64,000 nt of DNA, from assembly GCA_020026155.1 (NCBI GenBank), contig JAHHQX010000010.1, positions 17,391-81,390 of the forward strand. The letters run 5' to 3'. Below are positions 17,045 to 25,964 of the stretch, piece by piece. The position numbers and the translations under genes are program-made. Under the pieces are notes generated by a model. It ran no database searches. It had not been told where the DNA came from and saw only the letters and a program-made list of their open reading frames with translations. This DNA comes from Actinobacillus sp. (GTDB lineage Bacteria > Pseudomonadota > Gammaproteobacteria > Enterobacterales > Pasteurellaceae). Position 1 is the first letter of the stretch, and each line of letters begins with the position of its first letter.

Positions 17045-17827
17045 ATGGAACGCGTTGATAATTACGAACAACGATTTGGTGGTATTGGACGATTATATAC
17101 GCCTGAAGCCTTAGCTTATTTTCGTCAAGCTCATGTTTGCGTTGTTGGGATTGGCGGTGTTGGGTCATGGGCAGTGGAAGCGCTGGCACGATCAGGTATT
17201 GGTAAAATTACGATGATTGATCTTGATGATATTTGCGTGACTAACATTAACCGTCAATTACATGCTTTATCAGGTACGATAGGGCAACTTAAAACTGAAG
17301 CGATGGCCGAGAGAATTAAGCTGATTAATCCTGAATGTGAAGTAGAGATTATTGATGATTTCCTAACACCAGAAAATATGGCGGAATATTTAACAAAAGA
17401 CTATGATTATGTGATTGATGCTATTGATCAGGTTAAGGTTAAAGCTGCGATGATTGCTTATTGTAAGCGTAATAAAATTAAAATTATCACAGTAGGTGGA
17501 GCAGGCGGACAAACAGATCCAACGCAAATTAAAATTGCAGATTTAACTAAGACGATCCAAGATCCGCTAGCCGCTAAAGTGCGTTCGCTTTTGCGTAAAG
17601 AATATGGATTCAGTCAGAATCCTAAGCGTAAATTTAGTGTCGATTGTGTTTATTCAACACAACCGCTTATTTTTCCAAAAATGGGGGATGGCTGTGCGGT
17701 TTCAGCCACAATGAATTGTGCCAATGGATTTGGTGCGGCAACGATGATTACAGCAACTTTTGCATTTTTTGCTGTATCTCGTGTTTTAGAAAAACTTGTT
17801 GTTAAACAAGCCCAAGAAGGTCATTAA
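17045..17827 (+). CDS. tcdA: tRNA threonylcarbamoyladenosine dehydratase
   Basis: ATP-dependent cyclisation of t6A37 to ct6A in tRNA. 260 aa with an E1/ThiF fold: the N-terminal RFGGIGRLY, nucleotide-binding GIGGVGSWAVEALARSGIG (35-53), then MIDLDDICVTNINRQ (57-71). VYSTQPL and cysteines near the end fit TcdA. Start preceded by AAAGGATAA. It is followed 16 bases later by znuA. Confidence 0.93.
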   Translation: MERVDNYEQRFGGIGRLYTPEALAYFRQAHVCVVGIGGVGSWAVEALARSGIGKITMIDLDDICVTNINRQLHALSGTIGQLKTEAMAERIKLINPECEVEIIDDFLTPENMAEYLTKDYDYVIDAIDQVKVKAAMIAYCKRNKIKIITVGGAGGQTDPTQIKIADLTKTIQDPLAAKVRSLLRKEYGFSQNPKRKFSVDCVYSTQPLIFPKMGDGCAVSATMNCANGFGAATMITATFAFFAVSRVLEKLVVKQAQEGH

Positions 17828-17843
17828 TAAGAAGGAGAAAAGA

Positions 17844-18755
17844 ATGTCGGTCTTATTAAAAAAAACATTATTAGCTAGTGCGGTACTAGGGCTATCTAGT
17901 ATTGCTCAAGCAACTATCGTTACTTCCGTTAAACCTCTCGGTTTTATTGCGTCCAGCATTGCCAATGGGGTCACTGATACTGAAGTTATTGTCCCCGCAT
18001 ACGCATCACCCCATGATTACAGCTTAAAACCAACAGATATCTTAAAATTACGGTCAGGAAATTTAGTGGTTTGGGTCGGTAAGCATGTGGACAGCTTTTT
18101 AGATAGCGCGATTGATCAGTTACCACAAAATGAGGTGTTAACTCTGGCTGATTTACCGCAATTTAAACAAGATCCTGCGTTACTTTTAAATGAAGAAGCA
18201 CACGACCATGATCATGCTGAGGAAGCCGATGAGGATGATGAAGGGATTAATTGGCATATCTGGTTATCGCCTAAGATTGGTAATTTTATTGCAGAAGCCA
18301 TTGCGACACGTTTAGAAAAAATTTACCCAGATAAAACGGCACAAATTAAAGCAAATTTAGTGCAATTCCAACAAAATCTGGCGAAAGAAAATGGCGTAAT
18401 TAAACAAGAATTGAGTCCGTTAAAGGATAAAGGTTTCTATGTATTCCACGACGCATACGGCTATTTTAATCGTGCATATGGTTTAAAACAATTAGGTTAT
18501 TTCACGATTAATCCAATGATTACACCGGGAGCGAAAACCTTAGCTGCAATTAAAAAAGAAGTGGCTGATCATGCGGTGCAATGTTTATTTACAGAACCGC
18601 AGTTTACGCCGAAAATGATCGATATCTTGCATAAAGAAATGCACGTTAAAGTTGGCGTTCTTGATCCAATGGGCAGTGATATTCCACTTAGCAAAGATGC
18701 TTATACCCAATTCCTCCAAAGCCTTGCAAATGGCTATGCGAAGTGCTTAGGGTAA
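17844..18755 (+). CDS. znuA: High-affinity zinc ABC transporter substrate-binding protein
   Basis: Periplasmic zinc-binding protein. 303 aa from ATG 17844, with AAGGAG upstream. Signal peptide ends in SIAQA (about 19-23). Metal ligands of the cluster 9 family are visible: H58 (ASPHDYS), H138 (WHIW), a later FHDAYGYF and D in VLDPMGSD. A short acidic His-rich loop (HDHDH, about 120-124) is characteristic of ZnuA. The membrane and ATPase genes znuB and znuC are not adjacent. Confidence 0.95.
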   Translation: MSVLLKKTLLASAVLGLSSIAQATIVTSVKPLGFIASSIANGVTDTEVIVPAYASPHDYSLKPTDILKLRSGNLVVWVGKHVDSFLDSAIDQLPQNEVLTLADLPQFKQDPALLLNEEAHDHDHAEEADEDDEGINWHIWLSPKIGNFIAEAIATRLEKIYPDKTAQIKANLVQFQQNLAKENGVIKQELSPLKDKGFYVFHDAYGYFNRAYGLKQLGYFTINPMITPGAKTLAAIKKEVADHAVQCLFTEPQFTPKMIDILHKEMHVKVGVLDPMGSDIPLSKDAYTQFLQSLANGYAKCLG

Positions 18756-18761
18756 ATTAAA

Positions 18762-18786
18762 TAAATTTTTACGAAAAAAGGGGCGT
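18762..18786 (-). repeat. Dispersed 25-bp repeat, single copy
   Basis: On the minus strand: ACGCCCCTTTTTTCG then TAAAAATTTA. It overlaps the terminator between znuA and argS; its ACGCCCC core supplies one terminator arm. Confidence 0.8.
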
Positions 18787-18808
18787 GATAAAACGCCCCT
18801 TTGTTTTG
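18777..18808. terminator. Bidirectional terminator between znuA and argS
   Basis: AAAGGGGCGT, loop GATAAA, ACGCCCCTTT, then TGTTTT; flanked by T-rich sequence on both strands. Built partly from a dispersed-repeat copy. Confidence 0.85.
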
Positions 18809-18824
18809 TGTAATCAACTTAGAA

Positions 18825-20558
18825 TTACATTTTTTCTACGGTTTTAATACCAAGAAGATCTAAGCCAGTTTTTAATGTTTTGCCTGTTAATAAAGCAAGT
18901 TTTAAACGGCTTAATTTTAATGCTGCGCTATTTGCAGTTAAGATTGGGCAGTTTTCATAGAAGCTTGAGAACGTGCCAGCAAGTTCGTAAAGGTAAGCAC
19001 AAAGAATGTGTGGTGTACCTTCTTTAGCAACAACGTGTAATGCTTCATCAAATTGCATTAATTTAAGTGCTAATGCACGTTCTTTATCATCTTCAAGGAT
19101 GATTGGTGCATTTTCAACGTGTTGCATATCAATATCAACTTTGCTGAAGATTGATTGAATACGTGCGTATGCGTATTGCATGTAAGGTGCAGTATTACCT
19201 TCAAAACTTAGCATGTTATCCCAGTCGAATACATAGTCCGTTGTACGGTTTTTAGAAAGATCTGCATATTTCACTGCACCGATACCTACCGCTTCAACAA
19301 CAGCTGCTTTTTCTTCTGGAGAAAGGTGAGTTGATTTTTCAGAAATTAATTTATCTGCACGTTCAACAGCTTCATCTAAAAGATCAGCAAGTTTAACTGT
19401 ACCGCCGCTACGGGTTTTGAATGGTTTACCATCTTTGCCTAACATCATACCGAAGTTTTTATGTTCAAGTTTAAATTCTGCAGGGACGAATCCACCTTTA
19501 CGTGCAATAAGCCATGCTGATTGCATATGTTGGCTTTGACGTGTATCGGAGAAGACAAGAACACGATCAGATTTTAATTCATGGCAACGATATGCAGCGG
19601 CTGCAACGTCGGTTGTAGTATAAAGGTAACCGCCATCTTTTTTCTGTACGATAACCCCCATTGGTTCACCTTCTTTATTTTTGTATTCATCAAGATAAAC
19701 CACAAGCGCACCATCATCTTCAACAGCTAAACCTTTTTCTTTTAAGGTTGCAACAACGCCTGGTAGCATTGGATTGTAAAGGCTTTCACCCATGATACTA
19801 TCGTTCGTTAAGCTTACGTTTAAACGATCGTAGTTATGTTGGTTTTGTTGCATCGTAATATTTACAAGTTTTTTCCACATGGTACGGCAATATTCATCAC
19901 CACCTTGAAGTTTTACTACATAACTACGTGCTTTTTGTGCAAATTCAGGATCTTCATCATAGTGTTTTTTCGCATCACGATAGAACGCTTCTAAATCAGA
20001 TAATTCCATTTCGGTTGCGTGTTCATTTTCCATTTTTTCAAGGTACGCGATTAACATCCCGAATTGTGTTCCCCAGTCACCGATGTGGTTAGCACGGATA
20101 ACACGGTTACCTAAGAATTCTAGCGTACGAACAACGGCATCACCGATAATAGTTGAGCGCAGGTGACCAACATGCATTTCTTTTGCTACGTTTGGTGAAG
20201 AGTAGTCGATGGTTACAGTTTCAAATGGAATAGCGTCTACACCTAATTTTTCATCTTTCACAGCCGCATCTACTTTATGTGCTAGCCAAGCCGGTGTTAG
20301 GAAAATATTGATAAAACCAGGACCTGCGACTTCCATTTTTTCGATCATATCGCCTTTATCCACGTTTTGGATAATTTCTTGTGCGAAGTCACGAGGGTTT
20401 TTTCCTAGTTTTTTTGCTTCTGCCATCGCACCATTTGCCTGATAATCGCCAAATTGTGCTTTTGCTGATTGGCGAATCATTGGATTACATTCGTTGCTCG
20501 CCCCAGCTGCTACCATGGCTTTTTGAATTTTATCTGATAAAAGAGATTGAATAGTCAT
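18825..20558 (-). CDS. argS: Arginyl-tRNA synthetase
   Basis: Class I synthetase that charges tRNA-Arg. 577 aa from ATG 20558 (AAGGT upstream); the frame is open 40 codons further but that part is not ArgRS and overlaps yecM. N-terminal tRNA D-loop domain, then SPNVAKEMHVGHLRSTIIGD with the HVGH motif (129-132); KMSKS is replaced by a FKTRSGG form, as usual in ArgRS. C-terminal helical anticodon domain ending ...KTVEKM. Divergent from yecM, as in E. coli. Confidence 0.98.
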   Translation of the reverse strand: MTIQSLLSDKIQKAMVAAGASNECNPMIRQSAKAQFGDYQANGAMAEAKKLGKNPRDFAQEIIQNVDKGDMIEKMEVAGPGFINIFLTPAWLAHKVDAAVKDEKLGVDAIPFETVTIDYSSPNVAKEMHVGHLRSTIIGDAVVRTLEFLGNRVIRANHIGDWGTQFGMLIAYLEKMENEHATEMELSDLEAFYRDAKKHYDEDPEFAQKARSYVVKLQGGDEYCRTMWKKLVNITMQQNQHNYDRLNVSLTNDSIMGESLYNPMLPGVVATLKEKGLAVEDDGALVVYLDEYKNKEGEPMGVIVQKKDGGYLYTTTDVAAAAYRCHELKSDRVLVFSDTRQSQHMQSAWLIARKGGFVPAEFKLEHKNFGMMLGKDGKPFKTRSGGTVKLADLLDEAVERADKLISEKSTHLSPEEKAAVVEAVGIGAVKYADLSKNRTTDYVFDWDNMLSFEGNTAPYMQYAYARIQSIFSKVDIDMQHVENAPIILEDDKERALALKLMQFDEALHVVAKEGTPHILCAYLYELAGTFSSFYENCPILTANSAALKLSRLKLALLTGKTLKTGLDLLGIKTVEKM

Positions 20559-20640
20559 GACATACCTTAAATTTACACTAATTAAATGATCAGCTATGAT
20601 ACCGCCTATTAAGTTAATATAAAAGTAACACCGATTAAAA

Positions 20641-21210
20641 ATGACAATATTCCTCAAAAATCCTGAAATTTTATTCACATTTGAAGAATTTCAGCAAAAA
20701 ATTATGCAATTATCTCAGGAAATGCATCTTGATTTAACTCAACAAGAAATTGACCATTTGGCAATTCGAGTTAATGAGTTAGATGAAGCGCAGAAATGGC
20801 TAGATTTATTAGTTCAGTGCGGTACAATCATTAGTCAAAACGAGGTTAATGGACGACCTATCTACTTGATTAAGCTAAATACGCCGATAATGATTTTTGA
20901 TAATCAAGTGAGCGTAATTGAGCTACCTTTCCCTAAAAAAACGTATCCTGTTACAGGGTGGGAACATTTAGAAGTTGTTATGCCTTTTTTACCCCAAGAA
21001 AGCATTGCAGATTGGGAAAAACGTATTTTAAACCACTATGGTTGGGCAGATGATAAACGTTTAAAAGTGAAGTGTAGCCAGCCACAAGTAGAGGGCGAGC
21101 AAAAGCCGAATCCGTCCATTGCAGTAAGTTTTAAAGATATGACTAATAATCATTGTTGTATCAAAGTTCATCCTTACACAATTGAATCAATCATTGAGGT
21201 ATCAAAATGA
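20641..21210 (+). CDS. yecM: YecM family VOC-fold protein
   Basis: 189 aa. The YecM signatures are DHLAIRVN (about 38-45), NGRPIYLIKL and WEHLEVVMPF. The E. coli YecM structure has a vicinal-oxygen-chelate fold with a possible metal site, but no reaction is known. The gene is divergent from argS, the same neighbour as in E. coli. Its stop overlaps the next start (ATGA). Confidence 0.85.
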   Translation: MTIFLKNPEILFTFEEFQQKIMQLSQEMHLDLTQQEIDHLAIRVNELDEAQKWLDLLVQCGTIISQNEVNGRPIYLIKLNTPIMIFDNQVSVIELPFPKKTYPVTGWEHLEVVMPFLPQESIADWEKRILNHYGWADDKRLKVKCSQPQVEGEQKPNPSIAVSFKDMTNNHCCIKVHPYTIESIIEVSK

Positions 21211-21536
21211 AAAAAGCACTTTTTATCGTCCTTGCGACAAGTTTATTAGCAGCGTGTGCTCACCAAGCAAAAGACACTCAAACTTATCGTGGTGAAGTTA
21301 TTGCAAGTCAGGTACAAGGCAAAAATATGACCTTAACCTTAGCTAAAAATGATTGCCAAAAATTGTCTACCACGGGGCACCTAGAAACTTATTCTATTAC
21401 TGTACCTTATAATTCAAATTTAGTGGTTGGTTCATGTGTTCGTTATGATCGTAATGCACAAGGTCAACTTCAAAATGTGGAAAATATTTCACGCTCAAAA
21501 TCCAATGATATGATGGCGCGTACAGGCATGTACTAA
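21207..21536 (+). CDS. Small predicted lipoprotein of unknown function
   Basis: 109 aa. Lipoprotein signal peptide with a lipobox LAAC (about 14-17) after a short basic N-terminus. The mature part is about 90 residues with two further cysteines (DCQK and GSCVRY), which could form a disulphide. I do not recognise a family. Start overlaps the yecM stop by 4 bases, so the two are translationally coupled. Confidence 0.75.
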   Translation: MKKALFIVLATSLLAACAHQAKDTQTYRGEVIASQVQGKNMTLTLAKNDCQKLSTTGHLETYSITVPYNSNLVVGSCVRYDRNAQGQLQNVENISRSKSNDMMARTGMY

Positions 21537-21548
21537 CCTAAAATTTCA

Positions 21549-21576
21549 TTGCATTTTTATCTGTTCGTGCTAAACT
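21549..21576 (+). promoter_or_regulatory. Candidate promoter of rpsO
   Basis: TTGCAT, 16-bp spacer, TAAACT. It gives an ~70-nt leader before rpsO. S15 autoregulates through its leader in E. coli; a comparable structure here would need folding. Confidence 0.5.
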
Positions 21577-21652
21577 TCCCGACTCTTGTCGTCGCTGAGT
21601 TAGAGATCGGCGTGCGATGTATGATTAACACTATTCTTGAAAAGGATACATT

Positions 21653-21922
21653 ATGTCTCTAAGTACAGAAAAAAAAGCACAAATCGTTGCTGAATTTGGT
21701 CGTGACGCGAAAGACACTGGTTCTTCAGAAGTTCAAATCGCACTTTTAACTGCACAAATCAACCACTTACAACAACACTTTGCAGTGCATAAAAAAGACC
21801 ATCACGGTCGTCGTGGTTTATTACGTATGGTTTCTCGTCGTCGTAAACTATTAGACTACTTAAAACGTACTAACCTTGAGCTTTACTTAAGCACAATCGA
21901 ACGTTTAGGTTTACGTCGCTAA
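21653..21922 (+). CDS. rpsO: 30S ribosomal protein S15
   Basis: 89 aa, the standard size. DTGSSEVQIALLTAQINHL and HHGRRGLLRMVSRRRKLLDY are the rRNA-binding helices. AAAGGAT ribosome binding site. It is followed by a terminator and then tilS rather than pnp. Confidence 0.99.
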   Translation: MSLSTEKKAQIVAEFGRDAKDTGSSEVQIALLTAQINHLQQHFAVHKKDHHGRRGLLRMVSRRRKLLDYLKRTNLELYLSTIERLGLRR

Positions 21923-21936
21923 TCCGTATGGATATG

Positions 21937-21966
21937 AAAAAGGCTTTCTTAGGAAAGCCTTTTTTG
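21937..21966 (+). terminator. Intrinsic terminator of rpsO
   Basis: AAAAAGGCTTTC, loop TTA, GGAAAGCCTTTTTT. A 12-bp stem. Confidence 0.92.
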
Positions 21967-22002
21967 TTTTAGAATATGGGAAAATAAATTAAGAGATATC
22001 CT

Positions 22003-23301
22003 ATGTTTAGCGATGATTTTGAACGACAAATTGAACAATTTTTTCCACATTCACAGCCGTTACTTATTGGATTAAGTGGTGGGGTGGATTCTGTTGTTTT
22101 AGTGCATTTATTGCATAAAATTTCTCGAAAAACGGGGCGTTATCCGCTACGCGTGATTCATATTCATCATGGTTTGAGTAAAAATGCAAATGAATGGCAG
22201 AATTATTGCCGTCATTTTTGTGATGAATTGGGTATCCCATATTTGACAGAAAATGTATTGGTTCAGCGTGAGAGAAAAAGTCTTGAAGATGCGGCTCGTC
22301 AAGCACGTTATCAAGCGATTGGGCAGCATTTACAGCCCAATGAAATCTTTGTAACCGCACATCATCGAAACGATCAAGTAGAAACTTTTTTCCTAGCTTT
22401 AAAACGAGGCAGTGGCTTGCAAGGTTTATCCAGTATGGGGCAATTTTCGCAATTGGGCGACATCCCCTTATTTCGACCTTTACTCAATTTTTCACGCGAA
22501 CAAATCGAACAATATGCTAAAGATCATCAATTACATTGGGTGGAAGATGAGAGTAATAATGATACGGATTATGACCGTAATTTTTTGCGTCACGACGTGT
22601 TGCCGATTTTACGACATCGTTGGCAAGCCTTTGATCAAACCGTTGCCCGCTCCGCTCAACTTTGTAGCGAACAACAAAAATTATTAGATGAATTACTCAC
22701 GCCCGTTTTTTCGGAAAATTTTTTGCCAGAAAGCGGGACATTAATCGTAGAACAATTTACGGCATTTTCAACAGAAAAACAAAATGCATTGCTCCGAATG
22801 TGGCTTCAGCGGTTAGGGCAGCCGATGCCGAGTCAAAAGCAACTTATCCAGATTCGCCAAGATGTAATTTGTGCACAATCAGATAAAAATCCTGCTTTTC
22901 AACTCGGTAATAAGATTTTACGTCGTTATCAGCAGAAATTGTATTTGACGGAAAAATTTATGCCACTGGAAAAAGTGTGCTTGCCGATAAGCGTAGGGGA
23001 GGAGATTGCTTTACCTGATGGTTTGGGGAATTTGAGTTTGCAAAGTGATGGACAAACGAATTGCTTTCAATGGCAAAGGGGAACAGAGAAGATTATGATG
23101 CATTTGCCATTAACCGCAGAACCAATCTGTATTCGTTTTTATTACTCAGGCAAGGTAAAACAGGCGAATGGTCATCAGGAAACGATGAAAAAATGTTGGC
23201 AAAAGGCGGGGGTTCCACCGTGGGAGCGCCAACGCACTCCACTTATTTTTTACGGCGAAACCTTTATAGCTGCTTTGGGAGCGTTTAAGTCGGCTCAGTA
23301 A
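22003..23301 (+). CDS. tilS: tRNA(Ile)-lysidine synthase
   Basis: Converts C34 of the tRNA-Ile CAU anticodon to lysidine. 432 aa, full E. coli-type length with the C-terminal domains. The N-type ATP pyrophosphatase P-loop is SGGVDS (about 25-30); HHRNDQVETFFLALKRGSGLQGL follows. The C-terminal tail WQKAGVPPWERQRTPLIF is diagnostic. Its last 17 bases overlap the convergent aroA end. A dispersed-repeat copy lies inside the coding region. Confidence 0.95.
   Translation: MFSDDFERQIEQFFPHSQPLLIGLSGGVDSVVLVHLLHKISRKTGRYPLRVIHIHHGLSKNANEWQNYCRHFCDELGIPYLTENVLVQRERKSLEDAARQARYQAIGQHLQPNEIFVTAHHRNDQVETFFLALKRGSGLQGLSSMGQFSQLGDIPLFRPLLNFSREQIEQYAKDHQLHWVEDESNNDTDYDRNFLRHDVLPILRHRWQAFDQTVARSAQLCSEQQKLLDELLTPVFSENFLPESGTLIVEQFTAFSTEKQNALLRMWLQRLGQPMPSQKQLIQIRQDVICAQSDKNPAFQLGNKILRRYQQKLYLTEKFMPLEKVCLPISVGEEIALPDGLGNLSLQSDGQTNCFQWQRGTEKIMMHLPLTAEPICIRFYYSGKVKQANGHQETMKKCWQKAGVPPWERQRTPLIFYGETFIAALGAFKSAQ
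22116..22140 (-). repeat. Dispersed 25-bp repeat inside tilS
   Basis: On the minus strand: ACGCCCCGTTTTTCG then AGAAATTTTA. It encodes part of HKISRKTGRY, so it is not acting as a terminator here. Confidence 0.7.
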
Positions 23302-24583
23302 TGCGTCGCCATTCTTCAAAGAATGTAGGAAAAGTTTTATTCACACAGCTTGGATCGAGTAGAGTAATTCCTTTCCCTGCAAAACTGGTCAGCGCAAAGC
23401 ACATGGCGATACGATGATCACGGTATGTTTCTATCTCGGCGTGTTGGAATGCATTTTCTGCGAGGGGATAGACATGAATAAAGTCTTCACCTTCCTCAAC
23501 CGTGGCACCGATTTTACGTAATTCAGTCGCCATTGCGCTAAGACGATCTGTTTCTTTAACTCGCCAGTTATAAACGTTACGGATATAGGTATCCCCTTTG
23601 GCAAAAAGGGCTGTGGTGGCAATCGTCATCGCCGCATCTGGAATGGCATTAAAGTCTAAATCAACACCGTGTAATTCACCTTTTTCTGCTTCAATAAAAT
23701 GATCGCCATAGGTAATTTTCGCCCCCATTTTGGCAAGAACTTCGGCAAAGGTCGCATCACCTTGTAGGCTATTTTTATCAATACCATAAACGCGTACTTT
23801 TCCTGCTAATGCACCTAGCGCAAGAAAATAAGAAGCACTTGAAGCATCACCCTCTACAAAGTAGTTTTCTGGATTTTGATAAGACTGTTTGGCTTTAATA
23901 AAGAGATTTTGCCCTTGCCATTCTACATTTACTCCAAAAATTTCCATCATTCGGATAGTCATTTCAATGTAAGGTTTGGAAACTAATTCGCCTACAATTT
24001 CAATATGGGTATCTTGCTCACAAAAAGGAGCAACCATTAATAAGGCACTTAAAAATTGGGAAGAAATAGAACCATCAATTTGAATATGACCGCCCCCTAA
24101 TCCCGTACTTTTAATGCGAAGTGGTGGATAATTTAACTTATCTTGATATTGAATATCTGCACCTGCTTGACGTAGCGCATCGACCAGATGTCCGATAGGA
24201 CGATTCTGCATGCGTTCTTCCCCAGTGAGCACAATACTCTGTGGCATTGGTGTTTTTAATGTTAAGGCAGCCGTAAGAAAACGCATGGCGGTTCCAGCAT
24301 TGCCAAGGAAAAGAGTCGGATTGGCTGGGGATTGGAAAAGCCCCCCGCAACCCGTAATTCGGCACGTTTTAAAATCATCAGAAAACTGCATGTTGACACC
24401 AAGTTGGCGTAAGGCGTCACGCATGTAGCGCGTGTCATCACTATCGAGCAGATTATAGAGTGTTGTTGTACCGTGACTTAACGCCGCGAGAAGAAGGGCG
24501 CGGTTAGTTAAACTTTTAGAGCCGGGAAGATGAATTTCACCTTGTGCTTGGACCAGTGCTGGGAGGGTAATTTTAGATGGCAT
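23285..24583 (-). CDS. aroA: 3-phosphoshikimate 1-carboxyvinyltransferase (EPSP synthase)
   Basis: Adds enolpyruvate from PEP to shikimate 3-phosphate. 432 aa, class I type: LPGSKSLTNRALLLAAL near residue 20, LFLGNAGTAMRFLTAAL (about 90-106), GEERMQNRPIG, and DHRIAMCFAL near the C-terminus. Converges on tilS with a 17-base overlap. Confidence 0.98.
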   Translation of the reverse strand: MPSKITLPALVQAQGEIHLPGSKSLTNRALLLAALSHGTTTLYNLLDSDDTRYMRDALRQLGVNMQFSDDFKTCRITGCGGLFQSPANPTLFLGNAGTAMRFLTAALTLKTPMPQSIVLTGEERMQNRPIGHLVDALRQAGADIQYQDKLNYPPLRIKSTGLGGGHIQIDGSISSQFLSALLMVAPFCEQDTHIEIVGELVSKPYIEMTIRMMEIFGVNVEWQGQNLFIKAKQSYQNPENYFVEGDASSASYFLALGALAGKVRVYGIDKNSLQGDATFAEVLAKMGAKITYGDHFIEAEKGELHGVDLDFNAIPDAAMTIATTALFAKGDTYIRNVYNWRVKETDRLSAMATELRKIGATVEEGEDFIHVYPLAENAFQHAEIETYRDHRIAMCFALTSFAGKGITLLDPSCVNKTFPTFFEEWRRITEPT

Positions 24584-24601
24584 AATTTAGAAAATATATA
24601 A

Positions 24602-24626
24602 TAAAATTTTATGAAAATCGTGGCGT
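24602..24626 (-). repeat. Dispersed 25-bp repeat, variant core
   Basis: On the minus strand: ACGCCACGATTTTCA then TAAAATTTTA. It forms the left arm of the dtd terminator hairpin. Confidence 0.75.
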
Positions 24627-24640
24627 GATCGCCACGAAAA
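24611..24640 (-). terminator. Hairpin terminator downstream of dtd
   Basis: TCGTGGCG-TGAT-CGCCACGA (24618-24637) is a perfect 8-bp stem beside T-rich flanks. On the minus strand it follows dtd directly and includes a dispersed-repeat copy. Confidence 0.75.
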
Positions 24641-25075
24641 TTAAACTTGTAACCAGAAACTCACTGGACCGTCATTAACAAGGCTGACTTGCATATCCGC
24701 AGCAAATTGTCCAGTTTCAGTATGAATTTGTTTTTGTGCTTCAGCCACAAAATAGTCATAAAGCGCTTCTGCTTTTGCTGGTACCGCGCCTTTAGAAAAA
24801 CTTGGACGCAGACCTTTTTGTGTATCCGCTACTAAGGTGAATTGGGAAACGACTAATAATTCACCCTGAATGCTTTTTAAGCCAAGATTCATTTTGCCGT
24901 TTTCATCGGCAAAAATACGGTAATTTAGAACCTTTTCTAGCAATTTACGTGCTTTTTCTTCAGTGTCATCTTGTTCGACACCAAGCAGCACTAGAATTCC
25001 CTGAGAAATTTTACCGATCGTTTGTTGATCGACTTCGACAGAGGCGGATTTAACGCGTTGAATAAATGCGATCAT
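24641..25075 (-). CDS. dtd: D-aminoacyl-tRNA deacylase
   Basis: Hydrolyses D-amino acids mischarged on tRNA. 144 aa. MIAFIQRVKSASVEVD start, SQFTLVADTQKGLRPSF (about 77-93) with the active-site SQ motif, and the cross-subunit NDGPVSFWLQV end (the Gly-Pro motif is intact). Start overlaps the upstream yihY-like gene by 4 bases. Confidence 0.97.
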   Translation of the reverse strand: MIAFIQRVKSASVEVDQQTIGKISQGILVLLGVEQDDTEEKARKLLEKVLNYRIFADENGKMNLGLKSIQGELLVVSQFTLVADTQKGLRPSFSKGAVPAKAEALYDYFVAEAQKQIHTETGQFAADMQVSLVNDGPVSFWLQV

Positions 25076-25932
25076 TGTTGCTCCTTAATTTGTTCGAAAG
25101 TCAGATTATTTTCACGCATGGTTCTTAAATCTTGGAGGGCAGCGGCAAGTTGTGCACCGAGAAGAATCGCAAGCCAACTGAGCTGTAACCAAAGTAAAAG
25201 AATAGGTAATGTCGCCATTGCTCCATAAATGAGATGGTAAGATGGGAAGGTAACGATATACCAATTAAAACATTTTTTACCAAGCGTAAAAAATACTGCT
25301 GCGACTAAAGCACCGACTGCAGAATCGCGCCAATTAATTTTCGTGTTAGGCACGATTAAATAAATAAAAGTAAAGATGATCCAGGTAATGAAAAATGGCA
25401 CAATTTTGAGGAAATTGATGCCAAATGGTAACGAAAAACTACTTGGAATTAAATGTGAAGCAAATAACGTCACGTAACTTGTCACGGCAAGGCTAACAGC
25501 CATCAAAATGGGACCTATAATGAGAATCAACCAGTAGATCCCAAAGGAATAGAGTAATGGGCGTTTGTGGGTATTCCGCCAGATCTTGTTGAGAGTCACA
25601 TCAATAGAATGGATAAGGAGTAAAGCAACAAAAAATAAGCTGATGATGCCTATCGCACTCATTTGACGTGAGTTTTCGACAAATTGCTGTAAGTAGTGAC
25701 CAACAATATCCCCCGTCGTTGGTGAAAAATTTGAGTAAACGAAGTTTTGTAAACGTCCACTTAATTGGGCAAAAAGTGGAAAATGGGAAAAAATAGAAAA
25801 AACCACCATAAGGAGCGGGACAAAAGCAAGCATAGTGCTATAGGTAAGATATCCCGCTGCCTGTGGCAGATTATTTTGTTGAAAGCGAATCAAAAAAAGT
25901 TTGCTAAATAATTTAAAGGTTTTTGGTTGCAT
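25072..25932 (-). CDS. yihY: YihY/BrkB family inner membrane protein
   Basis: 286 aa with six predicted membrane helices. Family hallmarks are AAGYLTYSTMLAFVPLLMV (about 21-39), the TKINWRDSAVGALVAA region and PSYHLIYGAMATLPILLLWLQ. Once named ribonuclease BN in error; the function is unknown. It overlaps dtd by 4 bases, the order also known in E. coli. Upstream rpoH is 32 bases away on the same strand. Confidence 0.9.
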   Translation of the reverse strand: MQPKTFKLFSKLFLIRFQQNNLPQAAGYLTYSTMLAFVPLLMVVFSIFSHFPLFAQLSGRLQNFVYSNFSPTTGDIVGHYLQQFVENSRQMSAIGIISLFFVALLLIHSIDVTLNKIWRNTHKRPLLYSFGIYWLILIIGPILMAVSLAVTSYVTLFASHLIPSSFSLPFGINFLKIVPFFITWIIFTFIYLIVPNTKINWRDSAVGALVAAVFFTLGKKCFNWYIVTFPSYHLIYGAMATLPILLLWLQLSWLAILLGAQLAAALQDLRTMRENNLTFEQIKEQQ

Positions 25933-25964
25933 AAGATTTTGTAATAGTTATATAAAAGTAAAAA